Shown here: positions 30,151 through 38,804 of the stretch, piece by piece
Layout: the number at the start of each line of letters is the position of its first letter
Position numbering within the stretch: the first letter of the stretch is position 1
NCBI RefSeq assembly: GCF_001592265.1
Contig: NZ_BCWP01000016.1
Span: forward strand, 1 to 64,000
From: Curvibacter delicatus NBRC 14919
GTDB lineage: Bacteria; Pseudomonadota; Gammaproteobacteria; Burkholderiales; Burkholderiaceae_C
Reading direction: 5' to 3'
DNA: 64,000 nt
Position numbers and translations under genes: made by a program
The notes under the pieces: model-generated
Seen by the model: the letters and a program-made list of their open reading frames with translations, nothing else
What the model was told of the DNA's origin: nothing
Database searches by the model: none

Positions 30151-30957
30151 ATGTCCGATTTCTCCGCCTTCTTTCAGTCCGTCAAGCTGCCGGTGATGCC
30201 CGAGGTGGCGCACGCCCTCATCCGCACGCTGCACGAAGAAGACATTGTGCTGGGCGATGTGCGCAACATCGTCGCCAAGGACCCGACCCTCACCGCCAAG
30301 GTGCTGCGCGCCGCCAACAGCGCCGCCATTGGCCTGCGCCGCGAGGTTGGCACGCTGGATGCCGCCATCTCGATGATCGGCATGGCACAGGTGCGCACAC
30401 TGGCGCTGACCGCCTGCATGAATGTGGCCTTCCCGGTGGCACCGGGCCTGAACCGGACCGAATTCTGGATGAACTGCATGGCCTGTGCCGGTTACGCCCA
30501 GTGGCTGGCCCCGGCCGCCGGCGTTGACTGGCAGCAAGCCTGGCTGGCCGGCATGATGGTGCGGCTGGGCGAGCTGATCATTGTGCAGACGGTGCCCGAC
30601 ACCCTGACCGACATCGAGCGGCAACCCCAGATTCCCGGCGACCGCTGGAAACGCGAGCAGCACGTACTGGGTTTCACCGAAGCCCAGGTCACGGCCGAAC
30701 TGGCGCGGCGCTGGCGCTTTCCAGCCGGCATCGTGCAGGGGCTGGACACCGCCTCCGACCCGCTGGCGGCGGTGCCCTTCTGCCCACTGGGCGGCGTGGT
30801 GCACCTGGCCGGCTGGCTGGCCGACATGGCGTTCACCGAACCCGAGATCCTGGACGCGCTGCCGCATGCGGTGATTGCCAAGCTCGACCTCGACCTCGAC
30901 TGGATGCACAAGCACATGCCGCAGCCCGACAGCTTTCTCGACATCACGTCCCTGTAA
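30151..30957 (+). CDS. HDOD-domain protein
   Basis: A 268-residue single HDOD protein (residues about 10-210), the non-catalytic relative of HD hydrolases used in bacterial signalling. Characteristic segments: LPVMPEVAHALIRTLHEEDI, IVAKDPTLTAKVLRAANSAA and LDAAISMIGMAQVRTLAL. It lacks a full set of metal-binding HD residues and any partner domain. The ATG at 30151 is preferred; an earlier in-frame ATG would add 19 residues without a ribosome site. It precedes nth by 54 bases. Confidence 0.9.
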   Translation: MSDFSAFFQSVKLPVMPEVAHALIRTLHEEDIVLGDVRNIVAKDPTLTAKVLRAANSAAIGLRREVGTLDAAISMIGMAQVRTLALTACMNVAFPVAPGLNRTEFWMNCMACAGYAQWLAPAAGVDWQQAWLAGMMVRLGELIIVQTVPDTLTDIERQPQIPGDRWKREQHVLGFTEAQVTAELARRWRFPAGIVQGLDTASDPLAAVPFCPLGGVVHLAGWLADMAFTEPEILDALPHAVIAKLDLDLDWMHKHMPQPDSFLDITSL

Positions 30958-31011
30958 GATCGCTCGCAGGGGCGGACCATCCGGGCGCCCACGTTCTCTG
31001 TCACGCGCCTC

Positions 31012-31650
31012 ATGAAACCGCCCGCCATTGCCGCCTTCTTTGCCACCCTCAAGGCCGCCAACCCGCAACCCGTCACCGAACTCGAATACACCTCGGTGTT
31101 CGAACTGCTCACCGCCGTGCTGCTGTCGGCCCAGGCCACCGACGTCGGTGTCAACAAGGCCACACGCAAGCTCTTTCCCGTGGCCAACACACCGCAGAAG
31201 ATCCTGGCCCTCGGGCTGGACGGGCTGGAGAGCTACATCAAGACCATCGGCCTGTACCGCAGCAAGGCCAAGCACCTGATGCAGACCTGCCGCATCCTGG
31301 TGGACCAGCACGGCGGCCAGGTGCCGCGCAGCCGCGAGGCGCTTGAGGCCCTGCCCGGCGTCGGCCGCAAGACCGCCAACGTGGTGCTGAACTCGGCCTT
31401 CGGCGAGCCCACCATGGCGGTGGACACGCATATCTTCCGCGTCGGCAACCGCACCGGCCTGGCGCCGGGCAAGACACCGTACGAGGTGGAAATGCAGCTG
31501 CTGAAGCGGGTGCCGGCCGAGTACCTGATCGACGCACACCACTGGCTGATCCTGCACGGCCGCTACGTCTGCCAGGCGCGCAAGCCGCAATGCTGGCTGT
31601 GCAGCGTGGCCGCGTATTGCGACTTCACGCCTAAAACCGAAGCACCCTGA
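31012..31650 (+). CDS. nth: Endonuclease III (DNA glycosylase/AP lyase)
   Basis: Base-excision-repair enzyme that removes oxidised pyrimidines and cuts AP sites. The 212-residue protein has the helix-hairpin-helix LPGVGRKTANVV with catalytic K120 and the catalytic D138 in MAVDTHIFRVGNR. A C-terminal 4Fe-4S site is formed by C187, C194, C197 and C203 with the classic spacing C-x6-C-x2-C-x5-C. All these positions match E. coli Nth. It is probably expressed from its own start region after the HDOD gene. Confidence 0.97.
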   Translation: MKPPAIAAFFATLKAANPQPVTELEYTSVFELLTAVLLSAQATDVGVNKATRKLFPVANTPQKILALGLDGLESYIKTIGLYRSKAKHLMQTCRILVDQHGGQVPRSREALEALPGVGRKTANVVLNSAFGEPTMAVDTHIFRVGNRTGLAPGKTPYEVEMQLLKRVPAEYLIDAHHWLILHGRYVCQARKPQCWLCSVAAYCDFTPKTEAP

Positions 31651-31727
31651 GCACTTTCCACGAACACGACGAGCGCTTGAGCCGCGGCGCAAATCGGCCA
31701 CAATGAGCGCAACAGGGTGGAATAAGC

Positions 31728-32864
31728 ATGACGACCGTTGATCCAAGAACCGTGGTTCTGTTGACCAGCATCATGACCGCGCTGATGGCGGTGGTGCTGT
31801 TCCTCCAGTGGCGCCGCTTCCCCGGTTCGATCCGCGGCTTGGGCAACTGGACCGGCGCGCCGCTGGCCCTGTGCTCCACCACCCTGCTGGGTGCCTTGCG
31901 TGGCCGCGTGCCGGACCTGCTGACCATTGCCGTTCCCAACATGCTGCTGTTCGTTGGCTTGTACCTGGCATACCTCGGCAGCCAACGCTTTCTGAACCGG
32001 CCCACAGCGGTACGGTACTGGAGCGCCTTCATCGCCCTGCTGTGCCTGCCGGTGCTGTGGTTCAGCGTGATCGAGCCTGATTTCCGGATCCGCCTGCTGG
32101 TCGTGGCGCCCCCCTTGGCCCTGCTGTTTTTGCTGCACGCCCATTTGATCTACCGCCATGCCCGCCCGGGTCTGGCCCGCCTGCTGCTGCTGACGGCGCT
32201 GATCTGCGGCGCGCTGAACCAGCTCGTGCGCATCGTTGTCATTGGGCTGCTGCCAGTGGAGCGCACCGCGTTCGACCCGAGCACGCCGCATCCGGTCTTC
32301 CTCATGGCCTATGTGCTGATCACCCTGCTGATGACGGTCAGCCTCATCCTGATGGCTGCCGAGCGGCTGCGTACCGAATCGCGCCACCTGGCGGCGCGCG
32401 ACGCGCAAACTGGCGCCTATACCCAGCACCACATGAGCGAGGCCTGCCAGCAGGAACTGGCGCGCAGCCGTCGCCAGGGCCACACGCTGGCACTGCTGCT
32501 GATCGACCTTGATCACATCCAGCACATCCGCAACACCTACGGCCAACTGCGCAGCACCCAGCTGCTGGCCGACTTCGTGGCCCGTGTCAGGCCACTGCTG
32601 CGGCAGCCGGATCTGCTGGGCCGCTTTGACAGCGAGGGGTTCATGCTGCTGTTGCCGGAAACCCCGCTGGACGAAGCGCTGCGGGTGGCCGAACGCATCC
32701 GCACCCTGGTGGATCAGCCGGACGCGGTGCCGCACGGCAGCGTCAGCATTGGCGTCACCACCAACCGGCACGACAACGACACACTGGACACGCTGCTGAC
32801 CCGGGCCGACAAGGCGCTGTGCCATGCCAAGGACAAGGGCCACAACCGGGTCGAGTCGGCCTGA
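31728..32864 (+). CDS. Membrane protein with degenerate GGDEF domain
   Basis: A 378-residue protein with six or seven TM helices in residues 1-212 and a GGDEF-like domain at about 215-375. The active-site GGDEF is replaced by DSEGF (301-305), and the opening motif DxLTGxxNRR reads DAQTGAYTQHH, so diguanylate cyclase activity is very unlikely. The fold is otherwise kept (LLIDLDHIQHIRNTYG, HGSVSIGVTTN, LLTRADKALCHAKDKGHNRV). It may bind GTP or cyclic di-GMP, or act through protein contacts. GGTGGAA precedes the ATG. It stands at the convergent end of the cobalamin cluster. Confidence 0.88.
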   Translation: MTTVDPRTVVLLTSIMTALMAVVLFLQWRRFPGSIRGLGNWTGAPLALCSTTLLGALRGRVPDLLTIAVPNMLLFVGLYLAYLGSQRFLNRPTAVRYWSAFIALLCLPVLWFSVIEPDFRIRLLVVAPPLALLFLLHAHLIYRHARPGLARLLLLTALICGALNQLVRIVVIGLLPVERTAFDPSTPHPVFLMAYVLITLLMTVSLILMAAERLRTESRHLAARDAQTGAYTQHHMSEACQQELARSRRQGHTLALLLIDLDHIQHIRNTYGQLRSTQLLADFVARVRPLLRQPDLLGRFDSEGFMLLLPETPLDEALRVAERIRTLVDQPDAVPHGSVSIGVTTNRHDNDTLDTLLTRADKALCHAKDKGHNRVESA

Positions 32865-32877
32865 AATTTCCGTCGCC

Positions 32878-33423
32878 CTAGAGCGGCTGTTGATGCCACT
32901 CGCCAAAACCCGGCGCGTGCCGCGGCCACTGCTCGGCATGTTCCAGCCGCTCGATGCCTTGTGCCAGCAGGGCCATGGCACGGATCACGCCGGCATGGGT
33001 GACCCACACCGCATCGCCACCCTGCTGCAAGGTCTCGGCGCGCACGGCGGCCACGCGCTGCAGCAACTGGTTCACGCTTTCGCGGCCACCGAACGGGTGG
33101 GCGCCGAAGTCGGTCGTCCAGGCATCGAAGGCGCTTTGGGGGATGCTGTCCCAGCGCTGGCCTTCCCAGCAGCCGAAGTCCATCTCGGCCAGGCGTGCAT
33201 CGCGTTTCAGCATCAAATCGGGCCGAAGGCCTTGTATCTGTTGCGCCAGACGCTCACATCTTTGTAGCGGCGACGTGATGAGCGCGACACCCGGCGGCAA
33301 CTGCGGTGCCAGCTGGGCGGCGCAGGCCTGCGTGGCGGCCTCATCGGCCGGCAGGTCGCTGGCGCCGTAGCAGACGCCTGCCGCCACCAGCGGTTGCGCA
33401 TGGCGCACCAGCCAGAGTCTCAT
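32878..33423 (-). CDS. cobC: Histidine-phosphatase-family protein, likely alpha-ribazole phosphatase
   Basis: A 181-residue phosphoglycerate-mutase-fold phosphatase starting MRLWLVRHAQPLVAAGVCYG, with the phospho-acceptor His in RHA, the second Arg in TSPLQRCERLAQ, and the acid Glu and His in LAEMDFGCWEGQRW and VWVTHAGVIR. The start overlaps the cobS stop by ATGA, which identifies it as the CobC-type enzyme that dephosphorylates alpha-ribazole phosphate or adenosylcobalamin 5'-phosphate. It is the last gene of the riboswitch-led cobalamin cluster. Confidence 0.88.
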   Translation of the reverse strand: MRLWLVRHAQPLVAAGVCYGASDLPADEAATQACAAQLAPQLPPGVALITSPLQRCERLAQQIQGLRPDLMLKRDARLAEMDFGCWEGQRWDSIPQSAFDAWTTDFGAHPFGGRESVNQLLQRVAAVRAETLQQGGDAVWVTHAGVIRAMALLAQGIERLEHAEQWPRHAPGFGEWHQQPL

Positions 33424-34217
33424 AGGCTCAGTGCCAGCCCGAAGTAGACCGCCAGCTCGCACACCTGCTGTGTGGCGCCCAGACAGTCGCCGGTGAACCC
33501 CTGCAGGCGGCGCACAAAGAGGCGCCACATCCAGAGCCAGGCCAGCACCGCCACCAGCACCGGCACGAGCCAGTTGACGTCCGGATAGCACCACTGCAGC
33601 AGGGCCAGGGCGGCCAGCAGCCACACCGACGCCGCCAGCAGGCTGGCGCCACTGATCTGCTCCGCCAGCGGCTTCGACTTGGAGCGTGCCGTGTCGCCCA
33701 CATGCGGCAGCAGCCGGATCAGCAGCAGCGGCAGGAAACGCGACACCACATGCGCGGCAAACAGGCCGGCACAGGCCAGTTCCAGATCAACCTCGCCGAG
33801 CAGCGTCAGCAAGGACACCTTGGTCAGCAGCGCCAGCACCAGCGCCAGCACGCCGAAGGCGCCAACGCGCGAGTCCTTCATGATGTCCAGCGCCCGCTCG
33901 CGTTCGTAGGCACCGCCCAGGCCATCGGCCACGTCGGACAGCCCGTCTTCGTGGAAGGCACCGGTCAGCAGCACCGTGAGCACGGTGCTGAGTGAGGCCG
34001 CCACCAGCGGCGTCGCTGTCAGGTCGGGCAACAGCAGCAGCACCGCGGCGTAGCCGAGCGCGGCCACCACCCCCACCAGCCAGCCGATGCCGGGGAAATG
34101 CGCCGCGCTCTCGCGCAGCATGGCCGGGCTGTAACCGACCCACGCCGCCAGCCGCCCCGTGACCGGGATGCGGGTGAAGAACTGGATGGCCAGCAGGTAG
34201 TGGCGAATGAAGTTCAT
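33420..34217 (-). CDS. cobS: Adenosylcobinamide-GDP ribazoletransferase (cobalamin synthase)
   Basis: Membrane enzyme that joins adenosylcobinamide-GDP to alpha-ribazole (phosphate), the last bond of the nucleotide loop. The 265-residue protein begins like family members, LLAIQFFTRIPVTGRLAAW, and has the metal/substrate segment TGAFHEDGLSDVADGLGG, with several TM helices (about 45-65, 115-150, 175-215, 240-262). It follows cobT by 36 bases and overlaps the phosphatase gene. Confidence 0.95.
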   Translation of the reverse strand: MNFIRHYLLAIQFFTRIPVTGRLAAWVGYSPAMLRESAAHFPGIGWLVGVVAALGYAAVLLLLPDLTATPLVAASLSTVLTVLLTGAFHEDGLSDVADGLGGAYERERALDIMKDSRVGAFGVLALVLALLTKVSLLTLLGEVDLELACAGLFAAHVVSRFLPLLLIRLLPHVGDTARSKSKPLAEQISGASLLAASVWLLAALALLQWCYPDVNWLVPVLVAVLAWLWMWRLFVRRLQGFTGDCLGATQQVCELAVYFGLALSL

Positions 34218-34253
34218 GGAACAGGGTTTTACCCTAATCGCCCAAGCACGGGA

Positions 34254-35306
34254 TCAGGCCGACTTTTCCGACACACCCGCCGACTCGAAGCTGGCCATGT
34301 CGCGCAGCATGACGCAGGCGGACGTCAGCAGCGGCCAGGCCAGTGCCGCGCCCGAGCCCTCGCCCAGTCGCAGACCGAAGTCGAGCAGTGGCTGCTGCGT
34401 CGCACTGGCGCCCAGCTGCGCCAGCATCAGTGCATGGCCGCGCTCGCCGGAGCGGTGGGCGAACACGCAGCGCTGCAGTACCTGCGGCGCCAGCTTGCTC
34501 GCCACCAGCACGGCCGAGCTGGCAATGAAGCCGTCGACCACGATGACGCGCCGCTCGGCCGCCGCCTGCAGCACCGAGCCCACCATGGTGGCAATCTCGA
34601 AACCGCCGAAAGCCGCCAGCACGTCCAGCGGCGCTTTGGCGTCCGGGTGCTTGAGCAGCACCTCGCGCAGCACCGTGATCTTGCGCGCAATGGCCGCGTC
34701 ATCCAGGCCGGTGCCGGCGCCGGTGCAGTCGGTGATCTCCAGCCCGGCCAGGCGCGACAGCAGCAGCGAGGCGGCCGAGGTGTTGCCGATGCCCATCTCA
34801 CCCAGCAGCAGCGCGTTGCCGGGCAAGCCTTTCACGAGCTCGACACCGTTGGTCAGCGCCTGGGCGCATTGCTCCGACGTCATGGCCGGCCCGGCCGCCG
34901 AATCAGCGGTGCCGGGCGCCACCTTGCGAATCAGCAGCGATGCACGCGGCGCGAAATCATGGCGCACGCCGCAGTCCACCACGGTGAGCGCCATGCCGTG
35001 CTGGCGCGCCAGCACGCTCACACACGCGCCGCCGGCGAGGAAGTTCTCCACCATCTGCCAGGTCACATCGCTCGGATAGGCCGACACGCCCCGCGCGGCC
35101 AGGCCGTGGTCGCCGGCGAACACCACCATCTGCGGCGCTTGCAACTCGGGCGCCTCGGTACCCAGAATCAGGCCGAGCTGCAGGGCCAGTATCTCAAGAC
35201 GGCCGAGCGAGCCCAGCGGTTTGGTCTTCTGGTCGATCTTGTGCTGCAGGCGCTGGGCCAGGGCGGCGTCGGTGATGTCAGGAATGTTCGGCAGGGTGAA
35301 GGTCAT
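34254..35306 (-). CDS. cobT: Nicotinate-nucleotide--dimethylbenzimidazole phosphoribosyltransferase
   Basis: Transfers ribose phosphate from nicotinate mononucleotide to 5,6-dimethylbenzimidazole, forming alpha-ribazole phosphate. The 350-residue length is normal. Typical stretches are KTKPLGSLGRLEILALQLGL, VVFAGDHGLAARGVSAYP, LLGEMGIGNTSAASLLLSRL and the catalytic-Glu end segment AHRSGERGHALMLAQLG. GAGAA precedes the start. With bluB in the same cluster, lower-ligand synthesis and activation are both present. Confidence 0.96.
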   Translation of the reverse strand: MTFTLPNIPDITDAALAQRLQHKIDQKTKPLGSLGRLEILALQLGLILGTEAPELQAPQMVVFAGDHGLAARGVSAYPSDVTWQMVENFLAGGACVSVLARQHGMALTVVDCGVRHDFAPRASLLIRKVAPGTADSAAGPAMTSEQCAQALTNGVELVKGLPGNALLLGEMGIGNTSAASLLLSRLAGLEITDCTGAGTGLDDAAIARKITVLREVLLKHPDAKAPLDVLAAFGGFEIATMVGSVLQAAAERRVIVVDGFIASSAVLVASKLAPQVLQRCVFAHRSGERGHALMLAQLGASATQQPLLDFGLRLGEGSGAALAWPLLTSACVMLRDMASFESAGVSEKSA

Positions 35307-35329
35307 GTCGTTCTCGTTGGAAAAATCGT

Positions 35330-36799
35330 TCAGCGTCGGATCAGCGCGTCCAGCACGCCGGGTTCGAAGTGCTCGTCAATGAAGTCGGCCATGCGCTCGA
35401 ACACGGCATCCAGCGTCGGCACCTGGGCGCCGTGCCGGCCGAACAGTGCCTGCAGCGCGGCCGCGTCTTCAAACAGGCCATGCAGGTAGAGACCGAGCAC
35501 ATTGCCGGCCGGGTTCTGCCAGGCCAGATGGGGGATGAGCCGACGCGCCACATCGCCCTTGGCCGCCATGGCCGGGTGTTGCGCCGTCTGGCCGTGGTGG
35601 ATCTCGTAACCCTGCACCGAGATGCCCGAGAGCGCCACCCACGGACCGATGACGGGGGCAAACGTCGCCCGCGTGCGCTGCACCGTCTTGGCCGGCTCGA
35701 AGGCGGTGACCAGCGGCAGCAGGCCCAGGCCCGGTGCGTTGCCGTCGATGTCGTGCGGGTCGATCAGCGCCTCGCCCAGCATCTGCAGGCCGCCGCAAAT
35801 GCCCAGCACCGCCCCACCCCGCTGCGCATGGGCGGCAATGGCGCGATCCAGTCCTTGCGCGCGCAGCCAGGCCAGGTCGCTGCTGGTGTGCTTGGAGCCG
35901 GGCAGGATGACCCAGTCAACACCCTGCAGCTCCGCCGCACTGCGCACCCATTTGAGGCGCACGCCGGGCACGTTCTTGAGCGGCTGGAACTCGTCGAGGT
36001 TGCTGATGCGCGGATAGGCGACGACAGCAATGGTGGTCGTGATCTCGCCGGAGCCTGTATGCCGGTCGTCAAAAACACCATCCTCCTCCGGCAGGCCGTG
36101 CTGGTGCCACATCGGCAACGTGGCCACCGTCGGAACGCCCGTCTTTTCCTGCAGCATCTGCGGCGCCGGTGCCAGCAAGGTCGCATCACCGCGGAACTTG
36201 TTGAGCACAAAACCCTGGATCAGCGCACGATCGACCTCCGGCATCAAGGCCCAGGTGCCATAGAGATGGGCAAAAGCACCGCCGCGGTCGATATCGGTCA
36301 CCAGCAGACAAGCGGCGTTGGCATGGCGCGCCACGCGCAGGTTGACGATGTCGCTGCCCGAAAGGTTGATCTCCGCCGGCGAACCGGCGCCTTCGATCAC
36401 CACCACGTCGTTCTCGGCCATCAACTCGTCCAGCGCACGCGCCACCGTGGGCCAGACCTGCTCGCTGCGGCCACGCCAGTCCATGCGTGTGAGTGCCTCA
36501 TCCACCTGGCCGAGCAGCACCACCTGGCTGTGCGTGTCGCGCTCGGGCTTGAGCAGCAGCGGGTTCATGCGCACCTCGGGTTCGGCCTTGGCCGCCAGGG
36601 ACTGGAAGTACTGGGCGGAACCAATCTCCCCGCCCCCACCTGAGCCAGCCACCACTCTCGCGTTGTTGCTCATGTTCTGCGCCTTGAACGGCGCGACCTT
36701 CAAGCCCTGGCGCGCGTAGTAGCGACACAGCGCCGTGGTGAGCCAACTCTTGCCGGCACCGCTGGTGGTGCCCAGCACCATCACTGCTTTGGCTGTCAT
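35330..36799 (-). CDS. cobQ: Cobyric acid synthase (amidating)
   Basis: Cytosolic glutamine amidotransferase that amidates four side chains of adenosylcobyrinate a,c-diamide using ATP. The 489-residue protein has the DTBS-like ATPase domain with P-loop VLGTTSGAGKSWLTTAL, then the acid/base strand VVIEGAGSPAEINL, and a C-terminal class-I glutaminase domain with nucleophile Cys in AVLGICGGLQMLG and a His-x-Glu-type end (GLYLHGLFE). The ATG at 36799 overlaps the cobD stop (ATGA), so 12 upstream in-frame codons are not used. Confidence 0.95.
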   Translation of the reverse strand: MTAKAVMVLGTTSGAGKSWLTTALCRYYARQGLKVAPFKAQNMSNNARVVAGSGGGGEIGSAQYFQSLAAKAEPEVRMNPLLLKPERDTHSQVVLLGQVDEALTRMDWRGRSEQVWPTVARALDELMAENDVVVIEGAGSPAEINLSGSDIVNLRVARHANAACLLVTDIDRGGAFAHLYGTWALMPEVDRALIQGFVLNKFRGDATLLAPAPQMLQEKTGVPTVATLPMWHQHGLPEEDGVFDDRHTGSGEITTTIAVVAYPRISNLDEFQPLKNVPGVRLKWVRSAAELQGVDWVILPGSKHTSSDLAWLRAQGLDRAIAAHAQRGGAVLGICGGLQMLGEALIDPHDIDGNAPGLGLLPLVTAFEPAKTVQRTRATFAPVIGPWVALSGISVQGYEIHHGQTAQHPAMAAKGDVARRLIPHLAWQNPAGNVLGLYLHGLFEDAAALQALFGRHGAQVPTLDAVFERMADFIDEHFEPGVLDALIRR

Positions 36800-37815
36800 G
36801 TGCTGGCCCTTTCCTGTACGCGTACGCTCATCCAAGCCTGCTGCAGTGCGTCCTGCGCCTGTGGCGCCAGCACGCCCAGACGCACGTGGCCGGGCAGACC
36901 AAACGAAGTGGTATCGCGCAGTTTGATGCCCTGTGCCCGCAAGGCGACCAGGGCCTGCGTCAGCGCCTCGCCTTGCAACTCAGGCCGGGCGCAGAAGTAG
37001 TTGGCATGGCTGGGCAGGCAGGTCCAGCCCAGCGCCTCGCATGCGGCCAGTTGGCGGGCCTTCCATTCGTGCAGCGTGGCCAGACTGTGCTGCAACCAGG
37101 CCTGCACCCCAGGCTGCAGCCAGGCCTGCAGCAAGGCCACGCCATGCGCGCCCACCAGCCAGGATGGCGCCAAGCGCTCCAGTTGCGCCACCGCCTCCAG
37201 TGCGCCGAGTGGTGCGATGACATAGGCGGCGCGCACGCCGGTCAGGCCGAGCGCCTTGTTTGGTGTCCACAGTTGCCAGACGCGCAGCAGTTGCTCCTGT
37301 GTCAGGGCCAATGCGCCGCTCAGGCGCAGCGGCTCGTAGGCACGGTCCAGCACCAGCACGGGTGCCGTCGCCACCAGTCCGGCCAGACCCGTCTGCGGCT
37401 GTCCCAGCGGGCTGGACGGGTCGCAGGCCCAGGCCAGTTGCGCGTCCTGCGCCAACTCGACCCGCCTCAGGCCCCAGGCCTGCGCGGCGCTCGCGTAGTC
37501 GCCATAGTGCTGCGGCGGCAGCCAGACGCCGCGGCCACCCGAACCGTCCGTTTGTTGTGCCACCCAGGCGCTGACGCGGAAGATGAATTCGCTGGCGCTG
37601 CCGGCCAGCAGCACGCGTTCCGGCGCCACACCGTGCCAGGCCGCCAGCTGCACGCGCAGCTCGGTGTAGGCCGCGTCCGGGTAGCGCGTGGCATCGGCGC
37701 CCTGCACGGCGGCCAGCGCCTGCGGGCACGGACCGCAGGCATTGCTGTTGGTGGAGAAGTCATGCAGCGGCACGCCCTGGGCATCCGGGCCGCCGTGGAT
37801 ACGCAGCGCACTCAT
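36796..37815 (-). CDS. cobD: Threonine-phosphate decarboxylase-type aminotransferase
   Basis: Pyridoxal-phosphate enzyme that makes (R)-1-amino-2-propanol phosphate, the linker of the nucleotide loop. The 339-residue protein starts RIHGGPDAQGVPLHDFSTNS, as usual for CobC/CobD (threonine-phosphate decarboxylase), and has LWTPNKALGLTGVRAAYV with the PLP lysine, and GHVRLGVLAPQAQD near the end. YRDPAY is represented by TRYPDAAYTELRVQLA. The start overlaps the cbiB stop (ATGA). The product is used by CbiB encoded just upstream. Confidence 0.92.
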   Translation of the reverse strand: MSALRIHGGPDAQGVPLHDFSTNSNACGPCPQALAAVQGADATRYPDAAYTELRVQLAAWHGVAPERVLLAGSASEFIFRVSAWVAQQTDGSGGRGVWLPPQHYGDYASAAQAWGLRRVELAQDAQLAWACDPSSPLGQPQTGLAGLVATAPVLVLDRAYEPLRLSGALALTQEQLLRVWQLWTPNKALGLTGVRAAYVIAPLGALEAVAQLERLAPSWLVGAHGVALLQAWLQPGVQAWLQHSLATLHEWKARQLAACEALGWTCLPSHANYFCARPELQGEALTQALVALRAQGIKLRDTTSFGLPGHVRLGVLAPQAQDALQQAWMSVRVQERAST

Positions 37816-38804
37816 GGCTGTACCTCCTGCACCGAAAACGCTATCAAAATAATAGCTGCTGTCGCAAACATGGCAAGGGCCAGAACCACTTTCGAACCTA
37901 AAGATGCCGCCTGCCCCGTGTCGCCCGCCAGCGGCGCGTGGCCCTGGCTGTGCAGCGCATAGACGCCGGGCTTGTGCAAGCTCACGTCCAGCGCCAAGGC
38001 CATGGCCGCCATCGGCCAGCCACTGTTCGGTGATGGCGTTCGCCCCGCTTCGCGGCGCAGCGCACGCAGCGACAGGCCACCGTTCACCAGCGCCAGCAGC
38101 AAGGCCGTCAGGCGTGCCGGCAGCCAGGACAGCACATCGTCGGCGCGCGCCGCCCATTTGCCGGCCCAGGTCCAGTCGCGCCCGTTGTAGATGCCGCGGT
38201 AACCCCACATGGCGTCGGCGGTGTTGGCAAAACGGTAGAGCGCCGCGCCGGGCAGGCCCAGCAGCACGAACCAGAAGATCGGTGCCACCACCGAGTCGTT
38301 CAGGTTCTCGGCCAGCGACTCGATGGCGCTCTCGCGCACCTCGGCCTCGCTCAAGGCCAACACATCACGGCTGACCAACCAGGCCAGACGCGCACGCCCG
38401 GCCGGCAGTGATTCGGCCAAGGCGGTCTCCACCGCCAGCACCTCGCCGCGCAGCATGCGCCAGGCCAGCAAGGGCTTGAGCAGCAGGCCCAGCAGCACCA
38501 GGCCGAGCCATACCGGCAATTGCCATGCCAGTTGCTGCAGTGTGATGGACGCTATCAAAACAAGAGCGGCTCCCGCAATCCAGGCCAGGGCACCAAGCCC
38601 AAAACGCTGGTAATCGGCAGTGCCCGGCTGGGCCTGCTGCGGCGCGATGAAGGCGCCGACCCAGCCCAGGTAATTCCCCATCCACACCACTGGGTGCCAG
38701 CGTGCAGCGGGCTCGCCCAGCCAACGGTCGATGGCCAGCGCCAGCCACAGGGCGCCGACGAGCAGCAGCATCGAAGACAGGGAGAAGGCGCCGATGGACA
38801 GCAT
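37812..38804 (-). CDS. cbiB: Adenosylcobinamide-phosphate synthase
   Basis: Inner-membrane enzyme attaching aminopropanol phosphate to adenosylcobyric acid. The 330-residue protein shows WLALAIDRWLGEPAARWHPVVWMG, the marked SLAENLNDSVVAPIFWFVLL and TADAMWGYRGIYNG, all CbiB/CobD signatures, with several TM helices. Two TM stretches (about residues 65-86 and 302-323) are encoded by dispersed-repeat copies D and C read in reverse. The ATG at 38804 shares a base with the bluB stop. The cluster order places it between bluB and cobD. Confidence 0.94.
   Translation of the reverse strand: MLSIGAFSLSSMLLLVGALWLALAIDRWLGEPAARWHPVVWMGNYLGWVGAFIAPQQAQPGTADYQRFGLGALAWIAGAALVLIASITLQQLAWQLPVWLGLVLLGLLLKPLLAWRMLRGEVLAVETALAESLPAGRARLAWLVSRDVLALSEAEVRESAIESLAENLNDSVVAPIFWFVLLGLPGAALYRFANTADAMWGYRGIYNGRDWTWAGKWAARADDVLSWLPARLTALLLALVNGGLSLRALRREAGRTPSPNSGWPMAAMALALDVSLHKPGVYALHSQGHAPLAGDTGQAASLGSKVVLALAMFATAAIILIAFSVQEVQP
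37838..37900 (+). repeat. Dispersed repeat copy C, inside cbiB
   Basis: Opens AACGCTATCAAAATAATAGC, followed by TGCTGTCGCAAAC, GGCAAGGGCCAGAAC and ACTTTCG. It overlaps the C-terminal coding part of cbiB in frame; on the minus strand it encodes a hydrophobic helix (VLALAMFATAAIILIAF). Confidence 0.7.
38549..38610 (+). repeat. Dispersed repeat copy D, inside cbiB
   Basis: Opens ACGCTATCAAAACAAGAGCG, followed by GCTCCCGCAATCC and CCAGGGCACCAAGCCC. It is more diverged than the others, lies in frame in cbiB and encodes part of an early TM helix (AWIAGAALVLIAS). Confidence 0.6.
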
